The notes below the pieces were generated by a model. It had not been told where the DNA came from, ran no database searches, and was given only the letters and a program-made list of their open reading frames with translations. Shown here piece after piece: positions 30,703 through 39,167 of a stretch of 64,000 nucleotides of DNA. How positions within the stretch are numbered: position 1 is the first letter of the stretch; each line of letters begins with the position of its first letter. The position numbers and the translations under genes are program-made. The stretch is from Lachnospiraceae bacterium (lineage in GTDB: Bacteria; Bacillota; Clostridia; Lachnospirales; Lachnospiraceae), in NCBI GenBank assembly GCA_017460885.1, contig JAFUAB010000051.1:1-64000 (forward strand), written 5' to 3'.

Positions 30703-31425
30703 TCACCTTATGCGGCAGCCTTCAGGACCACAGGCCATGCCCTGACTGACCGTTTTCCCTGCCGTCTCGTCCAGTGTCTTCATGATCGCCGCTTTCATTC
30801 CATCCACGCTCTGCGCGCCAGAGATGCCGTTCTGACCGATAACAAAGAAAGGTACCGCATGAATGCCATATCTTGCCGCTTCCCGCTCGTCCAGAAGCAC
30901 TTCATTCCTGTACTTATCGGAATCAAGGACAGCCTTCACTTCTCCGGCGTCAAGCCCGCACTTCTCACCAATATCCTGAAGCAGCCCCTTGTCGGCAAGT
31001 TCCTTATTGTCGGTGAAATAGGCTTTGTAAAGTGCCTCTTCCAGCTTCTCGGAAAGAGCTGGATCATTCTTGCTCTGTGCCAGCTTAGTCAGCCTATGCG
31101 CATCCATCGTGTTGGTAAAGAGAGTTGTCGCATATTTAAAATCCAGCCCTTCCTCTCTCCCCATAGCGGAGATATGTTCAATCGTCTCCCCTGCCTCTTC
31201 CATGGATATGCCGTACTTATGTGCAAACCTCGTCTGCGTGTCTCCCGCCGCATGATCGCCCGCTGTCGGATCCAGTTGGAACGCTTTCATCTCAATCTCC
31301 ACATCCATGCCGCTGTACTCGGGCATCTGCTGAATCTGGCTGATAGCCTTTTTCAGCCTTGCCTCCCCGATATAGCAGTATGGGCACGCATAATCAGACC
31401 AGTACGTTATTTTCATTGCTTCCAT
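30703..31425 (-). CDS. DsbA-family oxidoreductase (FrnE-like)
   Basis: About 240 residues of the thioredoxin-fold DsbA/FrnE/HCCA-isomerase group. The active site is CPYC in SDYACPYCYIGEARLKKAI, and the cis-Pro loop is HAVPFFVIGQNGISGAQ. An extra Cys pair near the end (MACGPEGCRI) may form a metal or redox site. There is no signal peptide, so it is cytoplasmic. GGGAGGCAGAGGCA fits the ATG at 31425. Divergent from a TetR regulator, with three matching operators between. Confidence 0.88.
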   Translation of the reverse strand: MEAMKITYWSDYACPYCYIGEARLKKAISQIQQMPEYSGMDVEIEMKAFQLDPTAGDHAAGDTQTRFAHKYGISMEEAGETIEHISAMGREEGLDFKYATTLFTNTMDAHRLTKLAQSKNDPALSEKLEEALYKAYFTDNKELADKGLLQDIGEKCGLDAGEVKAVLDSDKYRNEVLLDEREAARYGIHAVPFFVIGQNGISGAQSVDGMKAAIMKTLDETAGKTVSQGMACGPEGCRIR

Positions 31426-31493
31426 TGCCTCTGCCTCCCTTCCCACACGTTTCACAAGCTCCATTCGCTCCATTCGCTCCATTCATCTTTTAA

Positions 31494-31573
31494 TAGAACT
31501 TGTTCTATATATTTCGTTTGACAGTATATCAAACACGTTCTATAATGTCAACAGATAAATAAAACCCGTTCTA
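31494..31573. promoter_or_regulatory. Leftward promoter with three TetR-type operators
   Basis: Leftward TTGACA (31546-31551), 17-bp spacer and TATACT (31523-31528). Three 14-bp sites follow the form TAGAACNNGTTYTA or near it: 31494-31507 (perfect palindrome TAGAACTTGTTCTA), 31529-31542 (fills the spacer) and 31560-31573. Centres are 35 and 31 bp apart. Binding at the middle site would block RNA polymerase. Confidence 0.75.
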
Positions 31574-31681
31574 AAAAAAGTCACGATGCGATTACACTCT
31601 CTTTCTCAGCGCATAGGCAGTACTTGGGCAACAGGAACGGTATGAGCACAAACACCACAAGCAGGAAGGATTGATAACGGT

Positions 31682-32305
31682 ATGCCAAAAAGAAGCGGAC
31701 GCCCGGCCAAGGGTGACGAAAACAACAGCCGGGATAAGATCATAGAGGCAACAATCAAGATAATCAAGAAATCCGGGGCTGATGCAGTCACCGTCAGAAA
31801 TGTCTGCACGAACGCTGACCTGTCCATAGGGACTTTCTACCATTATTTTCGGGATAAGGATGACCTGCTCATGCACTTTCTCCGGGAAACATCGTTTGAG
31901 CTTGATCTTGAAACGCCGCTGACCGATATTGCAGGCAGGATTACGGAGCTTTACATGCACCTGATCCACAGGTACATGGATCTGGGACTGGATTTCATGA
32001 AGAGCTTCTATTCCACGGGAAACCAGTCCCTTTCTGCTTATATGGGAGAAGTGGATGGGGCATTCGCCCCGGGGACCGTCATGGCAAGAAGTGAAAAAGA
32101 AATGATGGATGCGCTGGAAGCCGGAATTATCATCCAGGGCGCAGACCTCCGCACGCTCCACACGGTCTGCATGGACATCTGCACCATCGTAAAGGGATGC
32201 GTATTCGAGTGGTGCTTAAATGACGGGAAACCGGATATCGAGTCTGCCCTGCGCAGGATTATAGAGGGTTATCTGTCCCGCATCTGCCTTGTTCATGATC
32301 CTTAA
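31682..32305 (+). CDS. TetR/AcrR-family regulator
   Basis: 207 residues. The N-terminal DNA-binding domain is standard: RDKIIEATIKIIKKSGADAVTVRNVCTNADLSIGTFYHYFRDKDDLL. The C-terminal ligand domain includes Cys residues (TVCMDICTIVKGCVFEWC) that might sense thiol-reactive signals. The start is ATG after ATAACGGT. Divergent gene order and the three operators point to control of the DsbA/MBL pair, and possibly of itself. Confidence 0.9.
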   Translation: MPKRSGRPAKGDENNSRDKIIEATIKIIKKSGADAVTVRNVCTNADLSIGTFYHYFRDKDDLLMHFLRETSFELDLETPLTDIAGRITELYMHLIHRYMDLGLDFMKSFYSTGNQSLSAYMGEVDGAFAPGTVMARSEKEMMDALEAGIIIQGADLRTLHTVCMDICTIVKGCVFEWCLNDGKPDIESALRRIIEGYLSRICLVHDP

Positions 32306-32308
32306 TCA

Positions 32309-32459
32309 CGCTTGACAGCATTCCTTTCCTGTGGGAGACAAGGGCTTTAAGCCCCTCAACCATCCAAACTTCATCAGCTTTTGTCTGTTACATCCACCCC
32401 TGTGAGAGTCTGACCACCTGCTTACAAGGCTTGATAACGCTTTGGAAGGAATGCCGTCA
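32309..32459. repeat. 150-bp gene-free segment with imperfect terminal inverted repeats
   Basis: Starts with TTGACAGCATTCCTTTCC and ends with GGAAGGAATGCCGTCA; these pair with one gap. Inside is a GGGCTTTAAGCCCC hairpin that could end either neighbouring transcript. The size and ends are like those of a miniature inverted-repeat element, but no second copy was found. Confidence 0.4.
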
Positions 32460-32483
32460 CCACTTCTCAGATGTCCACACCGT

Positions 32484-33584
32484 TCACTCAGAAACGGATG
32501 GAGCACTTTTTATCACTCCCCACGCCAGAAAAATCCCATACAGATACGACGCTCCAAACACTTCTCCCGCAGCTTTCGGACCGCGTACATACCCACACTC
32601 ATCCTGAACAGCCAGGTAACGACTTAAAGCCAGCTCAACCGAGCTCCGCGTCACTGTTTTTCCGGCTGCTCTCGTACTTATGATCAGTTCAGACGTCTCC
32701 ATCCCTGTCCGGGAACTCCTTTTCAGCTCATACTTAAAAGCCGTCGCCCCAGTCCTGTTCTTCCCCCTTCCAACCGTCACGAATTCAAAGCCCTGAAACA
32801 GTTCTATCGCCTTCCATAAAGCCTCACGCCATGAAACCCCATCAACAGCAGTACCTCTCGCTCCACCCGTTCCAACCTTACCGGCTTCAATCGTGTTTTT
32901 AAGAACGGACACAGCCCTCCACCGCCTCCGATGAAGATCCACCCTATCCGCTTCAACAGTTCGGGCAGACACGACCTCACCTGCTCCACCTGCGCCACCT
33001 GCTACACCTGCTCCACCTGCTCCGCTCTGACCATTCGATGTGGTATAAGGATTAGGCAGGGGATGTGGGATGGTGAGCTTATAAACCACTTTCTCATAAG
33101 GCAGAGAAGCATTGACGGCAGCGACCGACACGCCTAACCTGTCAGCGATCTGCTTCTCAGTTAATCCATCGCTTTTCAAGCTTTGGATAAGGTCGATCTG
33201 ATCCGTCATGGGATACACACCTGCTGTAATGAGGAGCTTCTTCGCCTTCAGAATCGAGACATTGAAGTGTTTCGCAACCTCTCGCAGGGATGCACAGTTC
33301 TTACTCTCCTTGACGTCCTTGCTCCCCTTAACATCCTTGTTTTCCTTACCGTCCTTGCCCCGCTCGACATCCTTGCCCCGCTCGACATCCTTGCCCCGCT
33401 CGTCTCTCACAGGAACCTCGGACTTTCCTCGCTCATCTCCATCAGGGGATGACAAGGCTGACAGAGATGACAAGGCTGACAGGGATGACAGAGATGAGGA
33501 TGATGAGTAAAACGCCGCCACCTTATCCAGCAACTCCTCGGTTATAACACTTTGATTCAGTTCCGGCTTCTTCTTTCTTGACAT
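32484..33584 (-). CDS. Helix-turn-helix protein with expanded low-complexity linkers
   Basis: 366 residues. Conserved parts: SLREVAKHFNVSILKAKKLLITAGVY and GLTEKQIADRLGVSVAAVNASLPYEKVVYKL (two helix-turn-helix-like units ending in LPY), and a C-terminal LWKAIELFQGFEFVTVGRGKN ... LSRYLAVQDECGYVRGPKAAGEVFGASYLYGIFLAWGVI. This plan matches a family of uncharacterised DNA-binding proteins in clostridial mobile elements. Three linkers are slippage-expanded: a Ser/Leu run, RGKDVE repeats and a Gly/Ala run. Its 5' flank holds four sets of direct repeats. Confidence 0.6.
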   Translation of the reverse strand: MSRKKKPELNQSVITEELLDKVAAFYSSSSSLSSLSALSSLSALSSPDGDERGKSEVPVRDERGKDVERGKDVERGKDGKENKDVKGSKDVKESKNCASLREVAKHFNVSILKAKKLLITAGVYPMTDQIDLIQSLKSDGLTEKQIADRLGVSVAAVNASLPYEKVVYKLTIPHPLPNPYTTSNGQSGAGGAGVAGGAGGAGEVVSARTVEADRVDLHRRRWRAVSVLKNTIEAGKVGTGGARGTAVDGVSWREALWKAIELFQGFEFVTVGRGKNRTGATAFKYELKRSSRTGMETSELIISTRAAGKTVTRSSVELALSRYLAVQDECGYVRGPKAAGEVFGASYLYGIFLAWGVIKSAPSVSE

Positions 33585-33623
33585 TTATACTTCCTTCCGC
33601 ACTCCCTTACATCTCTGCTCCCT

Positions 33624-34080
33624 TCAATGCTTTACAATGCTTTACAATGCTTTACAAAGCTTTACAATGCTTTACAATCTTTTACGTCTCTGCCCTCCCT
33701 TCAATTCCCGTGTGTGTGACAAGAATTTCAGCACCCGTTACAATCAATACATTATGGACTCTCACAGAAATCTTTGGCTTTATCAGTACCCGTTACAATC
33801 AATACGATAATGTTTTCCACAGAAAAATCCGACTTCATTTTTTCTGTGTGCTGCTGTGAACTTTGCTGATTTTGTGTTCAAATTTAAATAGGTTCTTAAA
33901 AAATCTCACTCACTACTTCCTACTCTTCCAAAGTTCAAAAATTCAAAATCCCTTGGTGGGGATTATGGTGGGGATTATGGTGGGGATTATGGTGGAGATT
34001 ATATTTCCAGTTAAAGACTTATTTACTTTTTTAATGACTTATTTACATTTTTTGCTCTATCTGGTTAAAGACTTATTTAA
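33624..34080. repeat. AT-rich interval with four sets of short direct repeats
   Basis: (a) a 10-bp unit near TTTACAATGC, about six times in phase, 33624-33689; (b) two copies of CCCGTTACAATCAATAC, 55 bp apart, near 33734 and 33789; (c) a 12-bp unit GGTGGGGATTAT, four times, 33954-34003; (d) GACTTATTTA three times, 34015-34080. No supportable gene lies here. Clusters of phased and iteron-like repeats next to a DNA-binding protein gene resemble plasmid or element origins and partition sites; this is inference. Confidence 0.55.
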
Positions 34081-34231
34081 AGCTGAACACAGATATAGCT
34101 TCGCCACCGAGCATGGCTTTGAACTATGCATCGACCGAACTTACGCCCTTAATCACCAATTATATGATCCATCACCTGATTTGCCCTCGTACAGAGCCGC
34201 AGTGGCAAAGGGTTGATGTGCTTGGAAAATA

Positions 34232-34531
34232 TTAATACGCCGCTCTCGCAAAACTCCTTGATGAAGCCCCGACAAGCATTTCTTCTTCGTCGTCAATCTC
34301 ATCATCGTCAACGATTTCGAGCGGTTCACCCAAACCAAGGAATTCGACCACTACCTTAGTGATGTCATTCGTATCCGAATCCGGTTTTATCCGAAATTGA
34401 TTATCTATAACCTCTTTAACTCCGTCCTCCTGCTCAATGCACTCCATTGTGAATCTGACGAAATCATCATAACTGTAAGGCAATGAAGCCAACTTCTCTC
34501 TCATATCTATCATATCAACCGTCATTTTCAT
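34232..34531 (-). CDS. Unknown acidic small protein
   Basis: 99 residues, MKMTVDMIDMREKLASLPYSYDDFVRFTMECIEQEDGVKEVIDNQFRI, followed by an acidic segment (EIVDDDEIDDEEEM). TAGGAGGTGACGAA precedes the ATG. It follows the 34536 gene by 4 bp, so the two are probably co-transcribed. No known family. Confidence 0.5.
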   Translation of the reverse strand: MKMTVDMIDMREKLASLPYSYDDFVRFTMECIEQEDGVKEVIDNQFRIKPDSDTNDITKVVVEFLGLGEPLEIVDDDEIDDEEEMLVGASSRSFARAAY

Positions 34532-34535
34532 TTCG

Positions 34536-34754
34536 TCACCTCCTACTCCTATCAGCAGTCGGGTATTTCCCTATGAATTCATAGTTGTCAAACCCGTAGT
34601 TCTTGAAAACATACTTATATGACGGACTATTTGCTTTATGAGTGTGGGTATAGATATAACCGATCTCCACATTCTCATACCTGGCGTGCCACACATTGTT
34701 AATATCATGCGTGACCTTCTCCGCTTCCTTCTTGGATATTTTTAAGCTTTTCAT
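34536..34754 (-). CDS. Unknown small basic protein
   Basis: 72 residues, MKSLKISKKEAEKVTHDINNVWHARYENVEIGYIYTHTHKANSPSYKYVFKNYGFD. Mixed alpha/beta character, no motif recognised. The ribosome site is weak (GTGAAAGTTATAATGC). Confidence 0.45.
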   Translation of the reverse strand: MKSLKISKKEAEKVTHDINNVWHARYENVEIGYIYTHTHKANSPSYKYVFKNYGFDNYEFIGKYPTADRSRR

Positions 34755-34862
34755 GCATTATAACTTTCACTATTTGGTTCCTGTGCTCCTTCGATCCTGC
34801 TTCCTTCTCAGGGGCTTTTTAGTTCCTTTACATTCTATTTTTGATCCTTACAAGGTTATGGG

Positions 34863-35069
34863 TCACGAGTCGGCTTTCACCCCTATCACATCCTGAACCT
34901 GGCAGGAAAGGCCATTACAGATTCGTTCAACTACTTCGAGAGCCACGTACTCTTCCTTGCCCATCTTGGCCAGGGTGCTTCTCGATAGCCCGGCTCTTTC
35001 ACATAAGTCTGTCTTCTTCAGCCGCTTTTCTTTTAACGTATCCCACAATGGGTCATAGGTCAACTTCAT
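34863..35069 (-). CDS. Short XRE/Cro-type regulator (HTH_26 type)
   Basis: 68 residues: MKLTYDPLWDTLKEKRLKKTDLCERAGLSRSTLAKMGKEEYVALEVVERICNGLSCQVQDVIGV. This is the YozG-like short Cro family, with the TYDPLWxTL start and the LxC end. A near-consensus promoter ends only 7 bp before the ATG and no ribosome site exists, so the mRNA is probably leaderless. Confidence 0.85.
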   Translation of the reverse strand: MKLTYDPLWDTLKEKRLKKTDLCERAGLSRSTLAKMGKEEYVALEVVERICNGLSCQVQDVIGVKADS

Positions 35070-35076
35070 AAGATTG

Positions 35077-35105
35077 ATTATATAGGATTATGTCGGAGAT
35101 GTCAA
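35077..35105 (-). promoter_or_regulatory. Strong promoter placed for a leaderless mRNA
   Basis: TTGACA, 17-bp spacer, TATAAT (all consensus), with 7 bp between the -10 and the ATG at 35069. Transcription should start at or within one or two bases of the start codon. Confidence 0.8.
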
Positions 35106-35270
35106 ACATTTTTTGAAACTGCCAAACTGCCAAATTGCCGTTTTCAGGTACTTTCCGCTGCTCTCAGCTATTATCGGCATTTCCACAGATTTATAGTAGG
35201 GCGACATCCGCTCTGATTTTTCGCATATTAATTACTGGGTGACACCATTTCTCATCTTCCTAAAAATTAT

Positions 35271-35867
35271 TTAACTACTCTTCGAATACTTCACCTCAAA
35301 CCAAATTGTGTCATCGTATCTTACGCTTTCATCAATCAGCTGAAAAAGAATGTAATAATTCCCGGCATCAATGCTCAATACCCCTGTTGGAATCGGAACA
35401 TCGTCGGAAATGTATAAATCCGCTATTATTTCCTGCTTTGCGTCAAGAAGTAAAACTCGCCATCCATCTTCATACAGATGTTTATCCTCGAATGCATCCC
35501 TATTTTCTGTGTTACATCCTACTTTTAGCGAAATCTGTCCGTTGTTTTTAATATCAAGACAATAAATTGCTTCGTCATTTTTCCCAATATTGACATAATG
35601 CCTCGTTCCTAATGCCACATTATCAGCTTGCGATTTCATCTTTCGCCAATCATGGGAGCTGTAAATCTTACCATTTACAACTGAATTATCTATGTTGTGA
35701 AATATTGTGCATGAAATTAAAATAGCAAGAAAAATAAGGATAACAAAGACTATTATTCGTTTAAGCTTTTTCGGTTTAACTTTCAGATCCTCTGCTATCT
35801 CAACATTTGCCTTTATATTTGGTACAAGCCCAAGAAGAGCTGCAATTAGTTCTAAGAATCTTATCAA
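35271..35867 (-). CDS. Membrane-anchored protein of unknown function
   Basis: 198 residues. A single strong transmembrane segment (IIVFVILIFLAILISCTIF, about residues 38-56) follows a short cytoplasmic part. The outside part is beta-rich (KNDEAIYCLDIKNNGQISLKV, GVLSIDAGNYYILFQLIDESVRYDDTIWFEV), like a galactose-binding or pre-peptidase C-terminal fold. AT-rich like the polysaccharide genes next to it. No family named. Confidence 0.55.
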   Translation of the reverse strand: MIRFLELIAALLGLVPNIKANVEIAEDLKVKPKKLKRIIVFVILIFLAILISCTIFHNIDNSVVNGKIYSSHDWRKMKSQADNVALGTRHYVNIGKNDEAIYCLDIKNNGQISLKVGCNTENRDAFEDKHLYEDGWRVLLLDAKQEIIADLYISDDVPIPTGVLSIDAGNYYILFQLIDESVRYDDTIWFEVKYSKSS

Positions 35868-35915
35868 CTTTGATCTGCCTCATAGTACATAGTCAGAATA
35901 AAACTCATATGATTA

Positions 35916-36683
35916 TCACTTCACAAATTTAATCAATGCTTTATAGTATATATTCAGCCATACGCCAAGAACGATGATTCCCGGTAAAGTAGCTGCAATC
36001 ACAGAAATCAACACATTCATCTCACGGCCGCTTTGCGCCATGTTCTGCCCCATTAAAGCAATAAACATCATTAAAATGATGGTAATGATACTGATAGCGT
36101 TTCTCAATGTGATATACTTCCTGCGGTACATGGCTTCTAAGTCTTTATTAGAAATGATAGCGCCTTCAATCAGTGTTCCAGTGATTTTAACGGTTGCAGG
36201 CCTATCAACATGAAAAACTACTACTTCATTCTTTAGCCAGTATTGGAAATCAAGCCGGAGTCCGGCATCTACTGGTTCCAACTTGAAACCATTGGGGTTC
36301 TTCTCTCCTGATTTCATTTCGGTGTTGAACTTGAACGCAATGGCAGCGACGTTTTCTGCCCTGATAGGAGCTTCATTAGCCCCAGTTATATCGTTTCTGT
36401 CTCCCTTAATCTCTATAGTAATCGGATTAGTTTGGGATATGTCATCTTCTGTCAGTTTTGTTTCGCATAGATTGTGGAAGATAATTCTGATTCTCTTCTT
36501 CGGCTCTGATCTAGCACTGGAATCTTCCGAACCGCTTTGTGGTGGAATTTCATAAACCTTTACCCAATAGACAATGTAGCGGCGTTTACGCTCCCATCTT
36601 TCCAGAATCTTGGCAAGAATGACACCACAAACAGCGCTAAAGATTGCCCAGAAGAGATTTGTAAGGATGGAGGTCATGCTCAT
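35916..36683 (-). CDS. Membrane protein of unknown function
   Basis: 255 residues with one N-terminal hydrophobic segment (ILTNLFWAIFSAVCGVILAKIL) and two near the C-terminus (ISIITIILMMFIALMG; VLISVIAATLPGIIVLGVWLNI). The 130-residue middle part is soluble and beta-rich. No motif recognised. It starts directly after the glycyl-radical activase on the same strand, so it may be in the polysaccharide transcript. Confidence 0.55.
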   Translation of the reverse strand: MSMTSILTNLFWAIFSAVCGVILAKILERWERKRRYIVYWVKVYEIPPQSGSEDSSARSEPKKRIRIIFHNLCETKLTEDDISQTNPITIEIKGDRNDITGANEAPIRAENVAAIAFKFNTEMKSGEKNPNGFKLEPVDAGLRLDFQYWLKNEVVVFHVDRPATVKITGTLIEGAIISNKDLEAMYRRKYITLRNAISIITIILMMFIALMGQNMAQSGREMNVLISVIAATLPGIIVLGVWLNIYYKALIKFVK

Positions 36684-37544
36684 TCAGATCTTCATCACCT
36701 CAACCGGCAAATCTGTAACCGCTTTAACCTCAGCCTTATATGCCTCCATAAACTCATCGCTCATGCCTTTATACTCTGGCAAAGCTATATCACTTCCAGC
36801 AGCTCTTAAGCTCTCGTATTTGGAAAGTCCCAAATTGTGTTCCTTAAGCAGTTCAATTTTCAAGACATTATTAGATCGATCTTTTAAGCTCTTTATCAGC
36901 TCTGCTACTGCTTTTCTGTTCTCCACATCATCAGTAAAGCCACCAATCACTGGAACTCGAAGAATCACAGGTTTACCAGAATTAAATACTGTGGACAAGT
37001 TATCATTATAGACATTTATATTGCCATTAAGTATATCCCTGCAACGGTGTTCGTCCATTATCTTTACATCAATATAGAAGAAGTCGATAAATTCAACAGC
37101 TAAAGCTATAGACTCAGGAGAAGAGAACAGGCTCGTCTCTAATGCTATGTGAACCCCCTCCTCTTTCAGTCTCTCACAGACTGGAACGAGATTCTGCATT
37201 TGCAATAGTGCTTCACCGCCTGAGAAAGTGACTCCTCCGGGAAGACGATCTATCTCAGATGCAGATGTTATAGAATAGTCCTTTGCTTCAGTTATATCGC
37301 CGCCATAGAAAGGCTTATCTTTCAGAAGCTCAGTTAACAGTTCGTCAGGTGTAAGTTTTTCACCGTATATACCTTCGATGCCGTCCTTAACATAAGGTTC
37401 TGGTGAAAGTGTTAGATTCTCAGGATTGCAACACCAAGGACAACGTAATGGACAGCCTTTTAAGAATGCAGTTGTACGGATCCCTGAACCATCATGAAGA
37501 GAGAAACGCTGGATTTTGGTGATTAAAACACTATCATTTCCCAT
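36684..37544 (-). CDS. Glycyl-radical enzyme activating protein (radical SAM, PflA-like)
   Basis: 286 residues. The radical-SAM cluster motif CPLRCPWCCNPE (CxxxCxxC) is near residue 31, preceded by IQRFSLHDGSGIRTTAFLKGCP, the signature of activases for glycyl-radical enzymes. FSGGEALLQ (SAM-binding GGE) and the DVKIMD strand follow. Unlike the dehydratase activases, it has no inserted ferredoxin-type Cys clusters between residues 43 and 95; like PFL-activase it should hold one [4Fe-4S]. Its likely substrate is the glycyl-radical enzyme at 46656-48674 in the same leftward gene string. No other such enzyme is in the window. Confidence 0.9.
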   Translation of the reverse strand: MGNDSVLITKIQRFSLHDGSGIRTTAFLKGCPLRCPWCCNPENLTLSPEPYVKDGIEGIYGEKLTPDELLTELLKDKPFYGGDITEAKDYSITSASEIDRLPGGVTFSGGEALLQMQNLVPVCERLKEEGVHIALETSLFSSPESIALAVEFIDFFYIDVKIMDEHRCRDILNGNINVYNDNLSTVFNSGKPVILRVPVIGGFTDDVENRKAVAELIKSLKDRSNNVLKIELLKEHNLGLSKYESLRAAGSDIALPEYKGMSDEFMEAYKAEVKAVTDLPVEVMKI

Positions 37545-37550
37545 AACTTA

Positions 37551-37721
37551 TCAAGATTCCGATGAAAATGGTATCTTACAACATATATCTTGTGCTTCTT
37601 CAATCACTTTATCCATGTCATAAACCTTATAACATCCAAGAATAAGAACCTTATACCAATTATCAGTTAATTCCCTTGCTCAAACTGATCCAAAAAGACC
37701 TACGCCCACTATAATTATCAC
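37551..37721 (-). pseudogene. UDP-galactopyranose mutase micro-remnant
   Basis: From a GTG with AGAGGAAAGCATTA upstream, the frame reads IIIVGVGLFGSV, a TGA at 37680-37682, then ARELTDNWYKVLI. This is the FAD-binding Rossmann start of Glf. The next residues, LGCYKVYDMDKVIEEAQDI, match the extreme C-terminus of Glf (RLGxYxYxDMDxVI). About 300 internal residues are therefore deleted and one Cys/Trp-type codon has become TGA. It was once part of this polysaccharide cluster and shows that galactofuranose synthesis has been lost. Confidence 0.6.
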
Positions 37722-39115
37722 TAATGCTTTCCTCTTCTTACTAATGAGATACTCATATGAAGCAAAGACATCATATCATCCTTAAACATTACCAGTGCCA
37801 CAAGGAAAACAAGTGCCAAATAGCTAATAAAGCCGATGATAGATGTAAACCTGCATGAAATGAAAAAAATACAAACTGTCAAAATGACATATATCCATTC
37901 TCTCGTTTCCAGCCTATACTCCCTCAAATCAATCTGACATCTGCACAACCAGATAAACATAGTCAAGAAAGTGGCATATGAAAACGAAACCATTGAAAAA
38001 TCAAATATCCATCCGAAAATAAAGTTCGCCACCACAGCTATAATAGATGTCTCTATCATAATCCTCAAATACCTTTTCTGCAGATTTAAGGCTTTATATA
38101 GATTCATATAAATCGAATTAATAATGACCACAAAAAGCTGGGACAAGATCAGATACATCATCACTGTCTCCGATGGGATATATTTGGTAAGAAAAACATC
38201 TACCACAAGCCTTAATGGAAATGAACAGGAAACGATAATCGCACCGATAATGATTATTTTCTTCCTTATATCCTTTACCTGCTTATTATTATGATGCTCA
38301 CAAAAATAATTGTAAAGCGTAACGGAAAACGCTCCAAACACGGCATTTACCAGCTTCAACATAGATACGGCAAAAGAATAATATGCAAACTCATTCTCAG
38401 AACATCGGAATTTCACGAACCATCTGTCTATACTTGTAATCCATATGGACATAAAGTTCCCAAACATAATGATCATGCCAAGACCAATATATTCTTTAAG
38501 CATTCTAACAATATCTACCAGCTTTATCGTGGTTTTTACAAACAAGTCTCGGATATCATAAGCAAAGAGCAACCATACAATGACGCTAATAACAAAGTAG
38601 CCAATAGCATAGACTCTGGCATCATCGTTTCGCAAAGCCAAAATAAGAAGTATATTGAAAACGAAAACGGTTATAGATTGTGCATTCAATATCCTCCTAT
38701 ATTGCTTAAACTCCCCAGTCGCTTGAAACAAGATACGAAAAAACATTTGCAGATTAGTTGGCATTACGCATAGAACGGCGATGAATAGATATATATCATG
38801 AATGAAGGGGGATACGATAACCCCTATTGCGGTTATCAGGAACTGAAATACAAAAAGTGTCTTCTGAATAGAGGATAATTCTTTTCTTGACAATTCTTCT
38901 AGGTTCTTTCCCCCATATCGAATGTATACTCCGTCAATAAACCCAAAATGTAAAATACCAACATAGCTTGTATAGAGTAGAAATGTTTTGTAATTTGCAT
39001 ATGTTGGAATGGATAGAAATTTTGGAATTATAAAGCCGTTAAAGACAGAAATAATTAGATTTATAGCATTAGCTAAAAGAACCTGAGCAATGCCCTTTCT
39101 TAATTTACTTCGCAT
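37721..39115 (-). CDS. Wzx-type oligosaccharide flippase
   Basis: 464 residues with about 12-14 hydrophobic segments, a basic N-terminus (MRSKLRKGIAQVLLANAINLIISVFNGFIIPKFL) and the MATE/PST-type pattern of lipid-linked repeat-unit flippases. IDRWFVKF and KALNLQKRYL lie in loops as in relatives. It moves the undecaprenyl-linked unit across the membrane for the Wzy polymerase encoded just upstream. AT-rich codon use is typical of such genes. Confidence 0.85.
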   Translation of the reverse strand: MRSKLRKGIAQVLLANAINLIISVFNGFIIPKFLSIPTYANYKTFLLYTSYVGILHFGFIDGVYIRYGGKNLEELSRKELSSIQKTLFVFQFLITAIGVIVSPFIHDIYLFIAVLCVMPTNLQMFFRILFQATGEFKQYRRILNAQSITVFVFNILLILALRNDDARVYAIGYFVISVIVWLLFAYDIRDLFVKTTIKLVDIVRMLKEYIGLGMIIMFGNFMSIWITSIDRWFVKFRCSENEFAYYSFAVSMLKLVNAVFGAFSVTLYNYFCEHHNNKQVKDIRKKIIIIGAIIVSCSFPLRLVVDVFLTKYIPSETVMMYLILSQLFVVIINSIYMNLYKALNLQKRYLRIMIETSIIAVVANFIFGWIFDFSMVSFSYATFLTMFIWLCRCQIDLREYRLETREWIYVILTVCIFFISCRFTSIIGFISYLALVFLVALVMFKDDMMSLLHMSISLVRRGKH

Positions 39116-39167
39116 ACATTTTATCTTTTTCTCTGAGGTTTTATACTGACTTTATTCGTGTTTGAAT

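Noticed and set aside
30697-31521. Long rightward reading frame of 274 codons
   Set aside because: It is antisense to the DsbA-family gene, which has a clear active site and promoter.
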